Shown here piece by piece: positions 42,951-50,993 of a DNA stretch of 64,000 nucleotides. The notes below the pieces were generated by a model. The model searched no databases and had not been told where the DNA came from. It was given only the letters and a program-made list of their open reading frames with translations. The position numbers and the translations under genes were made by a program. The stretch spans positions 1-64,000 of the forward strand of contig CAUBVH010000007.1 in NCBI GenBank assembly GCA_958439425.1, written 5' to 3'. Position 1 is the stretch's first letter, and each line of letters begins with the position of its first letter. The DNA comes from an uncultured Collinsella sp. (GTDB taxonomy: Bacteria; Actinomycetota; Coriobacteriia; Coriobacteriales; Coriobacteriaceae).

Positions 42951-44522
42951 ATGGACGTCGCCGCATTCTTACTGGCTCTTGTGCCGATTATTTGGCTGGT
43001 CGTGATGCTGCTGTGCTTTAAATGGCCAGCTTGGAAGGCCGCTATCGGATCGTTTGTCCTTTCGTGCGTGCTTGCCTTCGCATGGTGGCACCTGCCGGCA
43101 GCGCAGATCGCGACCGCCTCGCTTGAAGGCTTTTTGATGGCTCTGTGGCCCATCGTCCTGGTGATCATCGCCGCGGTATTCACGTATAACCTGTGCGTTC
43201 GCACGGGCGCCATGGACGTGATCGGCAGCATGATCACCTCCATCAGCAGCGACCGCCGTCTGCTGGCGCTGCTCGTGGCCTGGTGCTTCGGTGGTTTTAT
43301 GGAGGGCATGGCCGGTTTTGGCACTGCCGTCGCCATTCCTGCCGGCATGCTCGCGGGCCTGGGTTTTGAGGCCGTGCCCGCCGTGCTCATCTGCCTGCTG
43401 GCCAACGGCGTACCCACACCCTACGGCTCCATCGGCATCCCCACGGTGTCCGTTGCCGACTTGGTGGGTCTGGATTCCCTGCACCTGGCGACCGTTCAGC
43501 TGGTGCAGTTGGCGCCTTTCTTTGTGATGATGCCGCTGTTTATCGTACTGGTTGCTGGTCGTGTTGCCGAGGACCAGGGCAACGTTGCAGGCGTTGCCGA
43601 GCGCCTACGTGGCGCGGCGGGCATCGCCGTGCTCTCCGGCGTGTCCTTTGCCGGTGCGGCTCTGGTCGTTGCTAGGTTTGTGGGTCCCGAGCTTGCCGTC
43701 GTCGTCGGTTCTATCGTTTCGCTCGGGCTGACAGCTGCGCTTGCTATGCGTGCCGAGAAGTCGGGGCATCTGGACGCACGCTTTCACATGAATATCGAGG
43801 CCGGCGAACAGCTCACCGTTAAGTCGGCGCTTTCTGCCTGGTCGTGCTTCATCCTGATTTTTGTTCTGCTGCTGGGTACGTCCAACCTGGTGCCCGTTGT
43901 ACATGCCGCGCTCGCGCCGTTTGCGAGTCACGTGCAGGTATATTGCGGCGAGAACCCCGGTACGCTTACGTTTTCGTGGATCAACACGCCGGGTGTTTGG
44001 ATTTTCCTGGCTGCGTTTGTCGGCGGTGCCATTCAGGGCGCTTCGCCGCGCTTGATGGGCGAGGTGCTGGCCGCGACTGTCAAGCAGATGATGCCGACGG
44101 TCATTACCATGCTTTCGGTGCTGGGCTGCGCCAAGGTGATGGGCTATGCGGGCATGATCTCGTCGATCAGCGCGTTCTGTATCGCTGTCGCCGGTAGTTT
44201 GTACCCGATTCTGGCCCCGTGGATCGGTGCCGTCGGTGCGTTCGTGACCGGTTCGGGCACGTCGTCGGGCATGCTGTTCGGTCCCATCCAGAGCCAGGCG
44301 GCTACGGCGCTGGGCGTGAGTGACTACTGGATGGTCGCGCTGAACGCCCTGGGTGTCGCCGCCGGCAAGATGATCTCGCCGCAGACGCTCGCCATTGGTC
44401 TTGCCGCCGTACGCGTGCGCGGCAAGGACGCCGAACTCCTGAGCGCCGTGCTGCCCTACGCCGCCGGCATGCTGGTCCTCATGAGCGCCATCGCCATGCT
44501 CGGACAAGGCCTGCCACTATAG
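42951..44522 (+). CDS. L-lactate permease (LctP family)
   Basis: 523-residue inner-membrane permease with about 13 hydrophobic helices. GGFMEGMAGFGTAVAIPA and the C-terminal GSGTSSGMLFGPIQSQAA/GVAAGKMISPQ are LctP/GlcA hallmarks. Transports L-lactate (or glycolate) with protons. AAGGAGC precedes the ATG at 42951. Its neighbour is PEP carboxykinase, fitting lactate use feeding gluconeogenesis. Confidence 0.9.
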   Translation: MDVAAFLLALVPIIWLVVMLLCFKWPAWKAAIGSFVLSCVLAFAWWHLPAAQIATASLEGFLMALWPIVLVIIAAVFTYNLCVRTGAMDVIGSMITSISSDRRLLALLVAWCFGGFMEGMAGFGTAVAIPAGMLAGLGFEAVPAVLICLLANGVPTPYGSIGIPTVSVADLVGLDSLHLATVQLVQLAPFFVMMPLFIVLVAGRVAEDQGNVAGVAERLRGAAGIAVLSGVSFAGAALVVARFVGPELAVVVGSIVSLGLTAALAMRAEKSGHLDARFHMNIEAGEQLTVKSALSAWSCFILIFVLLLGTSNLVPVVHAALAPFASHVQVYCGENPGTLTFSWINTPGVWIFLAAFVGGAIQGASPRLMGEVLAATVKQMMPTVITMLSVLGCAKVMGYAGMISSISAFCIAVAGSLYPILAPWIGAVGAFVTGSGTSSGMLFGPIQSQAATALGVSDYWMVALNALGVAAGKMISPQTLAIGLAAVRVRGKDAELLSAVLPYAAGMLVLMSAIAMLGQGLPL

Positions 44523-44523
44523 T

Positions 44524-44600
44524 CGGCACTTAGGGACGTTCCTTATGTGCCGGCACTTTGGGAACGTCCCTAAGTGCCGGCATTCGGGGACACTCCTTGA
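44524..44600. repeat. REP2 repeat, copy 2, with perfect 19-bp palindrome
   Basis: CGGCACTTAGGGACGTTCC (44524-44542) and GGAACGTCCCTAAGTGCCG (44561-44579) are perfect inverted repeats over an 18-base spacer, followed by CATTCGGGGACACTCCTT. It lies behind the lactate permease and can act as a transcription barrier. Confidence 0.8.
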
Positions 44601-44773
44601 ATGTTGCCTGTTCAAGAACGTCTCCAATGACTAGGCCGCTTGCGTGCGATTTTTGACCGTTGGGCGGGCGCTTCGCCGTTGCCGCAAAAACGTTTTTGCA
44701 TATCGGGTACAACGGGCTTTACGTGAGTAAAGTGCGCGCCTCGTCCACGTGTCGCGCTTTTAAAGGAGGCCCC

Positions 44774-46444
44774 ATGCCAGGTGTTACCCCTGCAGAAGTT
44801 CTGTCCAACTTTGGCATTACGCTGGTCGAAGATCCTGCCGAGAACCAGCCCCGCCTGCTGGTCGACCTGCCGGCAGCCGAGCTCGTCGAGCACGCCATCC
44901 GTCGCAACGAAGGTCGTATGGCCTCCAACGGCGCGCTGGTGATCGAGACGGGGGAGCGCACTGGCCGCTCGCCTAATGACCGCTTTATCGTTGACACCCC
45001 CGATGTTCACGACAAGATTGCCTGGGGTGCCGTCAACCGCCCGCTGTCTGTCGAGAGCTACGAGGCCATCAAGGCCGGCATCGTCGACTATCTCAACGAG
45101 CGCGACGTGTTCGTCACTCGCGGTATGGCCGGTGCCGACCGCAACCATACGCGTCGTCTGCTTGTCGCCTGCGAGCGTGCCAGCCAGGCGCTCTTTATTA
45201 AGCAGATGCTCGCCCGCCCGCTTGCCCGTGAAATCGCACGCACCGGCGAGCCGGACTTCTGCGTGCTCGCCGCGCCGGGCTACCAGTGCGATCCCGCCAT
45301 CAAGGGCCTCAACTCCAGCGCCGCCGTGGTCATTAACTTCCAGGAGCGCGTGATTCTGGTCGCCGGCACCGGCTACTCCGGCGAGATCAAAAAGTCCATT
45401 TTCAGCGTCATGAATTACCTGCTGCCCGTCGAGGACGACGTGCTGCCCATGCATTGCTCGGCCAGTATGGACCCCGTCACGCATGAGACCGCCGTGTTCT
45501 TTGGCCTCTCCGGCACCGGCAAGACCACGCTTTCGGCCAACCCCACGCGCCTGCTGATCGGCGACGACGAACACGGTTGGTCCGACATGGGCATCTTCAA
45601 CATCGAGGGTGGCTGCTACGCCAAATGCGAGGGCCTGGACGCGTTCCACGAGCCTGAGATCTTCAACGCCGTCCGCTTTGGCGCGATCTGCGAAAACGTG
45701 GTGCTCGACGAGAACCGCAAGCCCAACTACGACGACATCTCGATCACGCACAACACGCGCGTGGCCTATCCCGTCGAGCACATTCCCAACGCGTGGACCA
45801 AGGGCATGGGCACCACTCCAAGCGTCGTGCTGTTCCTGACCTGCGACGCCTTTGGCGTGTTGCCGCCCATCTCACGCCTGACGGCCGATGCCGCCATGTA
45901 CCACTTCGTGACGGGCTTTACGGCCAAGATCCCCGGCACCGAGGTCGGCGTCACCGAGCCCACGCCCACGTTCTCTTCGCTGTTTGGCGAGCCGTTTATG
46001 CCGCTCGACCCCATGGTCTATGCCAAGATGCTCGGTGAGCGCATCGCCGACGGCCGCACGCGTGTGTACCTGGTCAACACCGGCTGGATTGGCGGCGGCT
46101 ACGGCGTGGGCCATCGCATCGAGCTTGCCTACACGCGCGCCCTGGTGGCCCGCGCCCTCGACGGTGCCATCGAGGACAGCGAATTCGTGCATGACGATAT
46201 CTTTAACGTCGACATTCCCACCACGTGCCACGGCGTGCCCGACGGCATCCTGGTGCCGCGCCAGTACTGGCAGAGCACCGCGCGCTACGACGAGGCCGCG
46301 CACAACTTGGCCGTGATGTTCGAGGAGAACTTCGAGAAGAAGTACTCGCACCTGCCCGAGTCCGTGAAGGCCGCCGGTCCGCACGCTCTGGTGCACGCCG
46401 ACGCCCGTCATCGCGGCCGCGGCCTGCTGGGACTCCGACACTAG
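44774..46444 (+). CDS. pckA: ATP-dependent phosphoenolpyruvate carboxykinase
   Basis: 556-residue cytosolic enzyme interconverting oxaloacetate and PEP. FFGLSGTGKTTLS is the kinase P-loop, LIGDDEHGWSDMGIFNIEGGCYAKC holds the Mn/Mg ligands, and RTGRSPNDRF is the substrate-binding segment. GGAGG lies 7 bases before the ATG at 44774; a longer frame upstream lacks a ribosome site. In anaerobes it may run in the carboxylating direction. Confidence 0.94.
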   Translation: MPGVTPAEVLSNFGITLVEDPAENQPRLLVDLPAAELVEHAIRRNEGRMASNGALVIETGERTGRSPNDRFIVDTPDVHDKIAWGAVNRPLSVESYEAIKAGIVDYLNERDVFVTRGMAGADRNHTRRLLVACERASQALFIKQMLARPLAREIARTGEPDFCVLAAPGYQCDPAIKGLNSSAAVVINFQERVILVAGTGYSGEIKKSIFSVMNYLLPVEDDVLPMHCSASMDPVTHETAVFFGLSGTGKTTLSANPTRLLIGDDEHGWSDMGIFNIEGGCYAKCEGLDAFHEPEIFNAVRFGAICENVVLDENRKPNYDDISITHNTRVAYPVEHIPNAWTKGMGTTPSVVLFLTCDAFGVLPPISRLTADAAMYHFVTGFTAKIPGTEVGVTEPTPTFSSLFGEPFMPLDPMVYAKMLGERIADGRTRVYLVNTGWIGGGYGVGHRIELAYTRALVARALDGAIEDSEFVHDDIFNVDIPTTCHGVPDGILVPRQYWQSTARYDEAAHNLAVMFEENFEKKYSHLPESVKAAGPHALVHADARHRGRGLLGLRH

Positions 46445-46459
46445 CGTCGCCTCAGACCC

Positions 46460-46500
46460 AAAACCACCATAAAGGGGACAGGCACCTTTGTGGTGGTTTT
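46460..46500. repeat. REP1 palindrome, copy 2
   Basis: AAAACCACCATAAAGG, GGACAGGCA, CCTTTGTGGTGGTTTT: 16-base arms with one mismatch. The T-run on the right end makes it also a terminator for pckA. Orientation A (GGACAGGCA loop). Confidence 0.85.
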
Positions 46501-46521
46501 ACTCGCGCGGATGACTCGGGT

Positions 46522-46630
46522 TACAATACGCCTGACATATCGCTCCCTTCTCCGGATGGGGGCAGCGTAAGCGCTCTTGTGGCGGCACCGTAGGACTTTG
46601 AAGGTGGCCGTCGTAAGGGCGCTTTTTGTT
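46522..46630 (+). promoter_or_regulatory. Attenuator-like leader of the B3/B4 gene
   Basis: A TACAAT -10 box (46522-46527) is followed by a leader holding CCGGATGGGGGCAGCG. A long hairpin then forms: AGCGCTCTT (46570-46578) pairs with AAGGGCGCT (46615-46623) around an inner GGCGGCACC/GGTGGCCG stem and ends in TTTTTG, 45 bases before the gene. This is an intrinsic terminator inside the 5' leader. No known riboswitch class was recognised. Confidence 0.5.
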
Positions 46631-46671
46631 TAGGCACCCGGGCTCGGGCGCATGCTATGAAGGGAGAGCAC

Positions 46672-47391
46672 ATGAAGAGCTTTATTGCCGAGGATTCGTT
46701 TTGGGAGCTGTTTCCGCAGGCGGCTGTCGGTGTTGTGGTCGTAAAGGGCATGAAGCCCGCGGCTCAGATTCCTCAAGAGGACGTGGACGCGATTGCGGCG
46801 TTGCTCGACCGCGCCAATATCGACGCGGAGCGTCATCTGACCAGCGATACTATCAGCGAGAACGCACCGGTCAAGGCATGGCGCGAGGCTTATCGGCTGT
46901 TCAAGACCAAAAAGGGCGCGCGTTGCTCAATTGAGAGCCTGCTCAAGCGCGTGCTCAAGGGCAAACCGGTGGGCCACATTACGCCCGCGGTGGACATCTA
47001 CAACACGGTGTCGCTGACCTACGCGCTGCCCGTTGGCGGCGAGGACCTGCATGCGATTGAGGGGGATCTTCGCTTGAAGGTGACTGACGGCGGCGATGCG
47101 TTCCTGCCACTTGGCGAGGAAACGGATGACCCGACGCTGCCCGGCGAGCTCGCCTACATCGATGATGCGGGCGCCGTATGCCGCTGCTGGAACTGGCGCG
47201 ATGGCGTTCGCACGGCGCTGTCCGACGATTCGGCCGATGCATTCCTGGCGATTGAGTGCGTGGAGCCCGAGCGGATGGGGGATTGCCAGGCTGCCGTTGA
47301 TCGTCTCGCCGAGTTGCTCGAGCGCTATCTGGGAGCGACGGTTGTCGTTAAGACGCTTGTGACCCGCGACAATCCCTGCGTGGAACTGTAG
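46672..47391 (+). CDS. B3/B4 tRNA-binding-domain protein
   Basis: 239-residue protein resembling the free-standing B3/B4 domain of the phenylalanyl-tRNA synthetase beta chain: KAWREAYRLFKTKKGARCSIESLLKR and VDIYNTVSLTYALPVGGEDL. Such proteins may edit mischarged tRNA; function not proven here. AGGGAGA precedes the ATG at 46672. Expression is probably controlled by the leader terminator upstream. Confidence 0.8.
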   Translation: MKSFIAEDSFWELFPQAAVGVVVVKGMKPAAQIPQEDVDAIAALLDRANIDAERHLTSDTISENAPVKAWREAYRLFKTKKGARCSIESLLKRVLKGKPVGHITPAVDIYNTVSLTYALPVGGEDLHAIEGDLRLKVTDGGDAFLPLGEETDDPTLPGELAYIDDAGAVCRCWNWRDGVRTALSDDSADAFLAIECVEPERMGDCQAAVDRLAELLERYLGATVVVKTLVTRDNPCVEL

Positions 47392-47419
47392 CGACGCCTG
47401 CGGATCATGTTCGCCGGTC

Positions 47420-47460
47420 AAAACCACTACAAAGGTGCCTGTCCCCTTTGTGGTGGTTTT
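47420..47460. repeat. REP1 palindrome, copy 3
   Basis: AAAACCACTACAAAGG, TGCCTGTCC, CCTTTGTGGTGGTTTT. Orientation B (TGCCTGTCC loop), the inverse of copy 2. It lies behind the B3/B4 gene. Confidence 0.85.
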
Positions 47461-47564
47461 TATGTTGATGGGTTAACAAATGGGATATTTGGGTATGGGT
47501 GTTGCCTCGTGCGGCTAAGATGTTTACCCGTTAGCATCATGTAAGCGAAAGGCGGTCGTCTCCC

Positions 47565-48014
47565 ATGCAGCAGAACGACGAGACACGTTTCGAGGACTTT
47601 GTCGGACTGATCAGCGGGCTCTACAAGGAGATCCAGCGCATTAAGACATCCGAGGGCGCAAGGCTGGGCCTCAAGGGCTCCGACGTTATGTGCCTGTACT
47701 ATCTTGAGCGCAGCAAGGACGGCCTGACTGGCGCTGACCTGGCTCGCATGGCAGGCGTGACCCGTGCCGCCGTCTCGCGCACGCTCGCGCATCTGGAGGA
47801 GGGCGGCTACGTCGAGGTCGACGACTCGGGTGATGCGGCCGTTAAGTATCGTGCCCCGGTGCGCCTGACCGCTCTGGGCGGCGAGAGCATGAGCGAGGCG
47901 GACCGCATCATTCGCGAGGTGCTCGACACCACCGGTAAGGCTATGGGTGTGGAGCAGCGCGAGCAGATGTATGCGTCGCTGCGTACGATTCTCAACACCC
48001 TGCGTGAGATCTAA
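47565..48014 (+). CDS. MarR-family transcriptional regulator
   Basis: 149-residue winged-helix dimer. The core around TGADLARMAGVTRAAVSRTLAHLEEGGYVEVD is the recognition helix plus wing. No ligand clue is visible. GCGAAAGGCGG lies upstream of the ATG. The next gene on the same strand is a DegV protein, after 119 bases. Confidence 0.88.
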   Translation: MQQNDETRFEDFVGLISGLYKEIQRIKTSEGARLGLKGSDVMCLYYLERSKDGLTGADLARMAGVTRAAVSRTLAHLEEGGYVEVDDSGDAAVKYRAPVRLTALGGESMSEADRIIREVLDTTGKAMGVEQREQMYASLRTILNTLREI

Positions 48015-48133
48015 GGCCGCCAAGGCATTTGCTTCCCATTAAAAACTGCATCGTCCCGTTTGAGCGCGTATGCCGTGCCGGGACATTGCTGTCAAAATTC
48101 CCTGCGCGAGACCTGCGCAAGAAAGGATTCGCT

Positions 48134-48988
48134 ATGTCCGTCCGCATTATTACCGATTCCGCCAGCGATATGTCGCCGGCGGAGCACCCGGCGCTGTCCG
48201 TCTTGCCGCTGTCCGTTACCTTTGGCACCGATGTGTATATGGATGGCGTCGACATCGATCACCAGCGCTTTTACGAGATGCTCGTGGAGCGCGACGAGCT
48301 GCCCAAGACCGGTCAGGTCAACCCGTACGCCTTTTCGCAGGCGATTGCCGAAGCACGTGAGGCCGGCGACGAGGCGGTGATTATTACCGTGGGTGCCAAA
48401 CTTTCGGGGACCAATCAGAGCGCCCGTACCGCACTTGCCGAGGCGCCGGGCGGCGACGTGTATGTGGTTGATAGCAATAACGTTACCCTGGGTGAGCGCG
48501 TGCTGGTCGAGTATGCCCTGCGCCTAGTGGACGAGGGCCAGGGCGCGGCCCAGATCGCGGCGGCTGTCGAGGCCGTCCGTGACCGCGTGGTGGTTATTGG
48601 TCTGCTCGAGACGCTGGAGTACCTGGTGCGCGGCGGTCGCCTGTCTGCTGCTGCCGGTGCCGTGGGTACGCTGCTCAACGTAAAGCCTGTTGTGGCTGCC
48701 GAGGACGGTCTGATCGTGCAGCTGGGCAAGGCGCGCGGTTCCAAGAACGGACGTAACCTGCTCAACCAGAAGGTCGAAAAGGCAGGCGGCATCGACTTTT
48801 CCATGCCGCTGGCGCTCGGCTATACGGGCCTTTCGGATGCGGTGCTCAAGAAGTATATCGAGGACAGCGCGGCACTGTGGGCTGGCCACACCGAGGGCGA
48901 ACTGCCCGTTCACACCATCGGCGCCACCATCGGCACCCATGTAGGCCCCGGCGCCGTAGCCGTAGCCTTCTTCCAGCCCGTTAACTAG
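48134..48988 (+). CDS. DegV-family fatty-acid-binding protein
   Basis: 284 residues. ITDSASDMS at the start, GAKLSGTNQSA and GRLSAAAGAVGTLLNVKPV are DegV signatures. Family members (FakB) bind fatty acids for a FakA kinase, which is not in this window. GAAAGGA lies 8-14 bases before the ATG at 48134. Confidence 0.92.
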   Translation: MSVRIITDSASDMSPAEHPALSVLPLSVTFGTDVYMDGVDIDHQRFYEMLVERDELPKTGQVNPYAFSQAIAEAREAGDEAVIITVGAKLSGTNQSARTALAEAPGGDVYVVDSNNVTLGERVLVEYALRLVDEGQGAAQIAAAVEAVRDRVVVIGLLETLEYLVRGGRLSAAAGAVGTLLNVKPVVAAEDGLIVQLGKARGSKNGRNLLNQKVEKAGGIDFSMPLALGYTGLSDAVLKKYIEDSAALWAGHTEGELPVHTIGATIGTHVGPGAVAVAFFQPVN

Positions 48989-48998
48989 CCCACCTGCC

Positions 48999-49038
48999 AA
49001 AACCACCACAAAGGGGACAGGCACCTTTGTGGTGGTTT
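48999..49038. repeat. REP1 palindrome, copy 4
   Basis: AAAACCACCACAAAGG, GGACAGGCA, CCTTTGTGGTGGTTT: perfect arms, orientation A. It lies between the DegV and MGMT-fold genes. Confidence 0.88.
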
Positions 49039-49067
49039 ATGCTATTCCGGGTGGAAGGGAGCGAGCA

Positions 49068-49388
49068 ATGGCGTCTGAGGGCTTTTTTGAGCGGGTGTAC
49101 GAGGTGGTCGAGCAGATTCCCGAGGGGATGGTCGCCACGTATGGTCAGGTGGCGCTGCTTGCTGGACGTCCACGAAGTGCGCGGTACGTGGGGTATGCCC
49201 TGCATGGCAATCCGCGCCCCGGCGAGATTCCCTGTCACCGCGTGGTGTTTGCCGATGGCCGCATATGCGATGGTTTTGCTTTTGGCGGTCCCGATGCTCA
49301 ACGTGAGCTTTTGCTAGGGGAGGGTGTGGCGTTTAAGGACGACATGCACGTCGACTTGGCCGCCTGTCGCTGGCCTGCAGGGCTCTAG
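49068..49388 (+). CDS. MGMT-fold (alkyltransferase-like) protein
   Basis: 106-residue DNA-binding-domain-only member of the O6-alkylguanine transferase family. VATYGQVALLAG with RSARYVGYAL forms the HTH, and IPCHRVV retains the acceptor Cys, unlike ATL proteins that have Trp. The N-terminal ribonuclease-like domain is absent. The ATG at 49068 has GGAAGGGAG upstream; the longer frame would start inside a REP1 copy and is rejected. Repair by direct alkyl transfer is likely. Confidence 0.85.
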   Translation: MASEGFFERVYEVVEQIPEGMVATYGQVALLAGRPRSARYVGYALHGNPRPGEIPCHRVVFADGRICDGFAFGGPDAQRELLLGEGVAFKDDMHVDLAACRWPAGL

Positions 49389-49404
49389 CGGCTCTGCCGT
49401 GGTT

Positions 49405-49443
49405 AAAACCACCACAAAGGTGCCTGTCCCCTTTGTGGTGGTT
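49405..49443. repeat. REP1 palindrome, copy 5
   Basis: AAAACCACCACAAAGG, TGCCTGTCC, CCTTTGTGGTGGTT. Orientation B. Together with copy 4 it flanks the MGMT-fold gene in opposite orientation. Confidence 0.88.
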
Positions 49444-49621
49444 CTAGTTTACCTGAGCTAACTTATGGAGAAGCTATGGGGGAACATATTGACGCTACAA
49501 AGTAAACCACGGTGAACTATATTGTATTCAGCAACGGAGCAGGCAATAGGCGATGAAAAAGCCTGCCCTGTTGAGTTTGATTCGCATTCCTCCCCTCTGT
49601 GCGATTCAACGGTGTACTTCG

Positions 49622-49670
49622 GGAACAGGCCCGCTGGCAACTAACTGCCAGCGGGCCTGTTCCTGTTTTT
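49622..49670 (+). terminator. Strong terminator without an obvious upstream gene
   Basis: GGAACAGGCCCGCTGGCA (49622-49639) and TGCCAGCGGGCCTGTTCC (49646-49663) form a perfect 18-bp stem followed by TGTTTTT on the + strand. The nearest + strand CDS ended 230 bases before and is already followed by a REP1 hairpin. Confidence 0.75.
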
Positions 49671-49710
49671 CGGGGGAGTGCAATGGGCAGAGCCGAACCG
49701 GTCGGGCACC

Positions 49711-49738
49711 AAAAAAGGCGGACGCACTAGCGCCCGCC
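49711..49738 (-). terminator. Terminator of trpS
   Basis: On the minus strand GGCGGGCG...CGTCCGCC forms a stem with one mismatch, followed by TTTTTT (49716 down to 49711), 36 bases past the trpS stop. Confidence 0.65.
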
Positions 49739-49773
49739 CTATAGCAATCGAAAGTTCTAGCCAGCAGATCGAT

Positions 49774-50823
49774 CTAGTACACCATGCCCATGGCGTCCTG
49801 AACCTCGGCCAGGGTCTGCTCGGCAATCTCGTTGGCGCGACGGTTGCCCTCGTGCAGCACGTCCTTCACATAGTCCAGGTCGTTTTCGTAGCGCTGACGA
49901 CGCTCGCGGATCGGCGCGAAGTACTCGTTGACGGCCTCGGTCACGTACTTCTTGAGCTGGCCGGAGCCTCCCATGCCAATCTCCTCGGCAATTTCGACCT
50001 CGGAACGGCCGGTGCAGATGGCGGCCGTCGAAAGCAGGCCAGACACGCCGGGGCGGTTCTCGGGGTCGAACGTGATCATGCGCTCGGAGTCGGTCTGGCT
50101 CTTCTTGATGCGCTTGGCCGTCTCCTCGGCGGTCATCGAGATGTTGATGGCGTTGCCGTAGCTCTTGCTCATCTTGCGACCGTCCAGGCCGGGCAGCAAC
50201 GGGGTCTCGGACAGCAGCGCGTCGACCTCGGGGAACACCTTGCCGTAGCGGTTGTTAAAGCGGCGGGCGATGGTGCGGGTGAGCTCGATGTGCGGCAGCT
50301 GGTCGCGACCGACGGGCACCACGTTGCCCTTGCAGAACAGGATGTCGCAGGCCTGATGCACCGGGTAGGTGAGCAGAAGGCCGGTGAGCTCGTGGCCCGA
50401 GGCCTCCATCTCGGCCTTGACGGTGGGGTTGCGCGCCAGCTCGGCCTCGGACACCAGCGACAGGAACGGCAGCATGAGCTGGTTGGCGGCGGGCACGGCG
50501 GAGTGCGCGTAGATCATGGTCTTGTCGGGGTCAATGCCGCAGGCAAGGTAGTCCATGACCATGTTGTACACGTTGTCCTGGATGTGCTCGGTCGTGTCGC
50601 GGTCAGTGATGACCTGGTAGTCGGCGATGAGCACGTTGGTCTTGGCGCCCATGTTCTGCAGCTCAACACGGCCCTTGAGGGTACCGAAGTAGTGGCCCAG
50701 GTGCAGACGGCCGGTGGGGCGGTCGCCGGTGAGCATGGTGAACTTCTCGGGCGTTTTGGTCAGGCCCTCGCGAATGGCGTTGCTCTTTTGCAGCGCGACT
50801 TCGTAGCTGTTCTCGTTTGGCAT
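49774..50823 (-). CDS. trpS: Tryptophanyl-tRNA synthetase
   Basis: 349-residue cytosolic class I synthetase charging tRNA-Trp. TGDRPTGRLHLGHYFG holds the HIGH-type signature (HLGH), and LDGRKMSKSYGN the KMSKS loop. The ATG at 50823 has TTAGGAGC upstream; the longer frame adds ten residues without a ribosome site. No T-box-like leader was recognised upstream. Confidence 0.95.
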   Translation of the reverse strand: MPNENSYEVALQKSNAIREGLTKTPEKFTMLTGDRPTGRLHLGHYFGTLKGRVELQNMGAKTNVLIADYQVITDRDTTEHIQDNVYNMVMDYLACGIDPDKTMIYAHSAVPAANQLMLPFLSLVSEAELARNPTVKAEMEASGHELTGLLLTYPVHQACDILFCKGNVVPVGRDQLPHIELTRTIARRFNNRYGKVFPEVDALLSETPLLPGLDGRKMSKSYGNAINISMTAEETAKRIKKSQTDSERMITFDPENRPGVSGLLSTAAICTGRSEVEIAEEIGMGGSGQLKKYVTEAVNEYFAPIRERRQRYENDLDYVKDVLHEGNRRANEIAEQTLAEVQDAMGMVY

Positions 50824-50993
50824 GATTGCTCCTAACGTATGTTCATGGGTCAAGATGATAACGCGTTTATTGGAGGGGCGGTGCGTAAGTAGGCGAGGGG
50901 CGGGAGAGGGACGCGCGTGGTGCGGCTTGTGCGATGGGTACGGCGCGGCTGAGCTTGGCCAGCGGCGCCTGGGCGCATCCTCGGCAGCTTGCC

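Larger units (their letters stand above)
49389..49773. other. Intergenic region with a REP1 copy and two terminators
   Basis: From left to right: REP1 copy 5; about 180 AT-richer bases with no ORF (49444-49621); a strong + strand terminator (49622-49670); and the trpS terminator on the - strand (49711-49738). The terminator on the + strand has no obvious gene, so the 180 bases may encode a small RNA. Confidence 0.4.

Noticed and set aside
44612..45781. 389-codon minus-strand frame over pckA
   Set aside because: It lies antisense to conserved PEP carboxykinase sequence and shows no domain.
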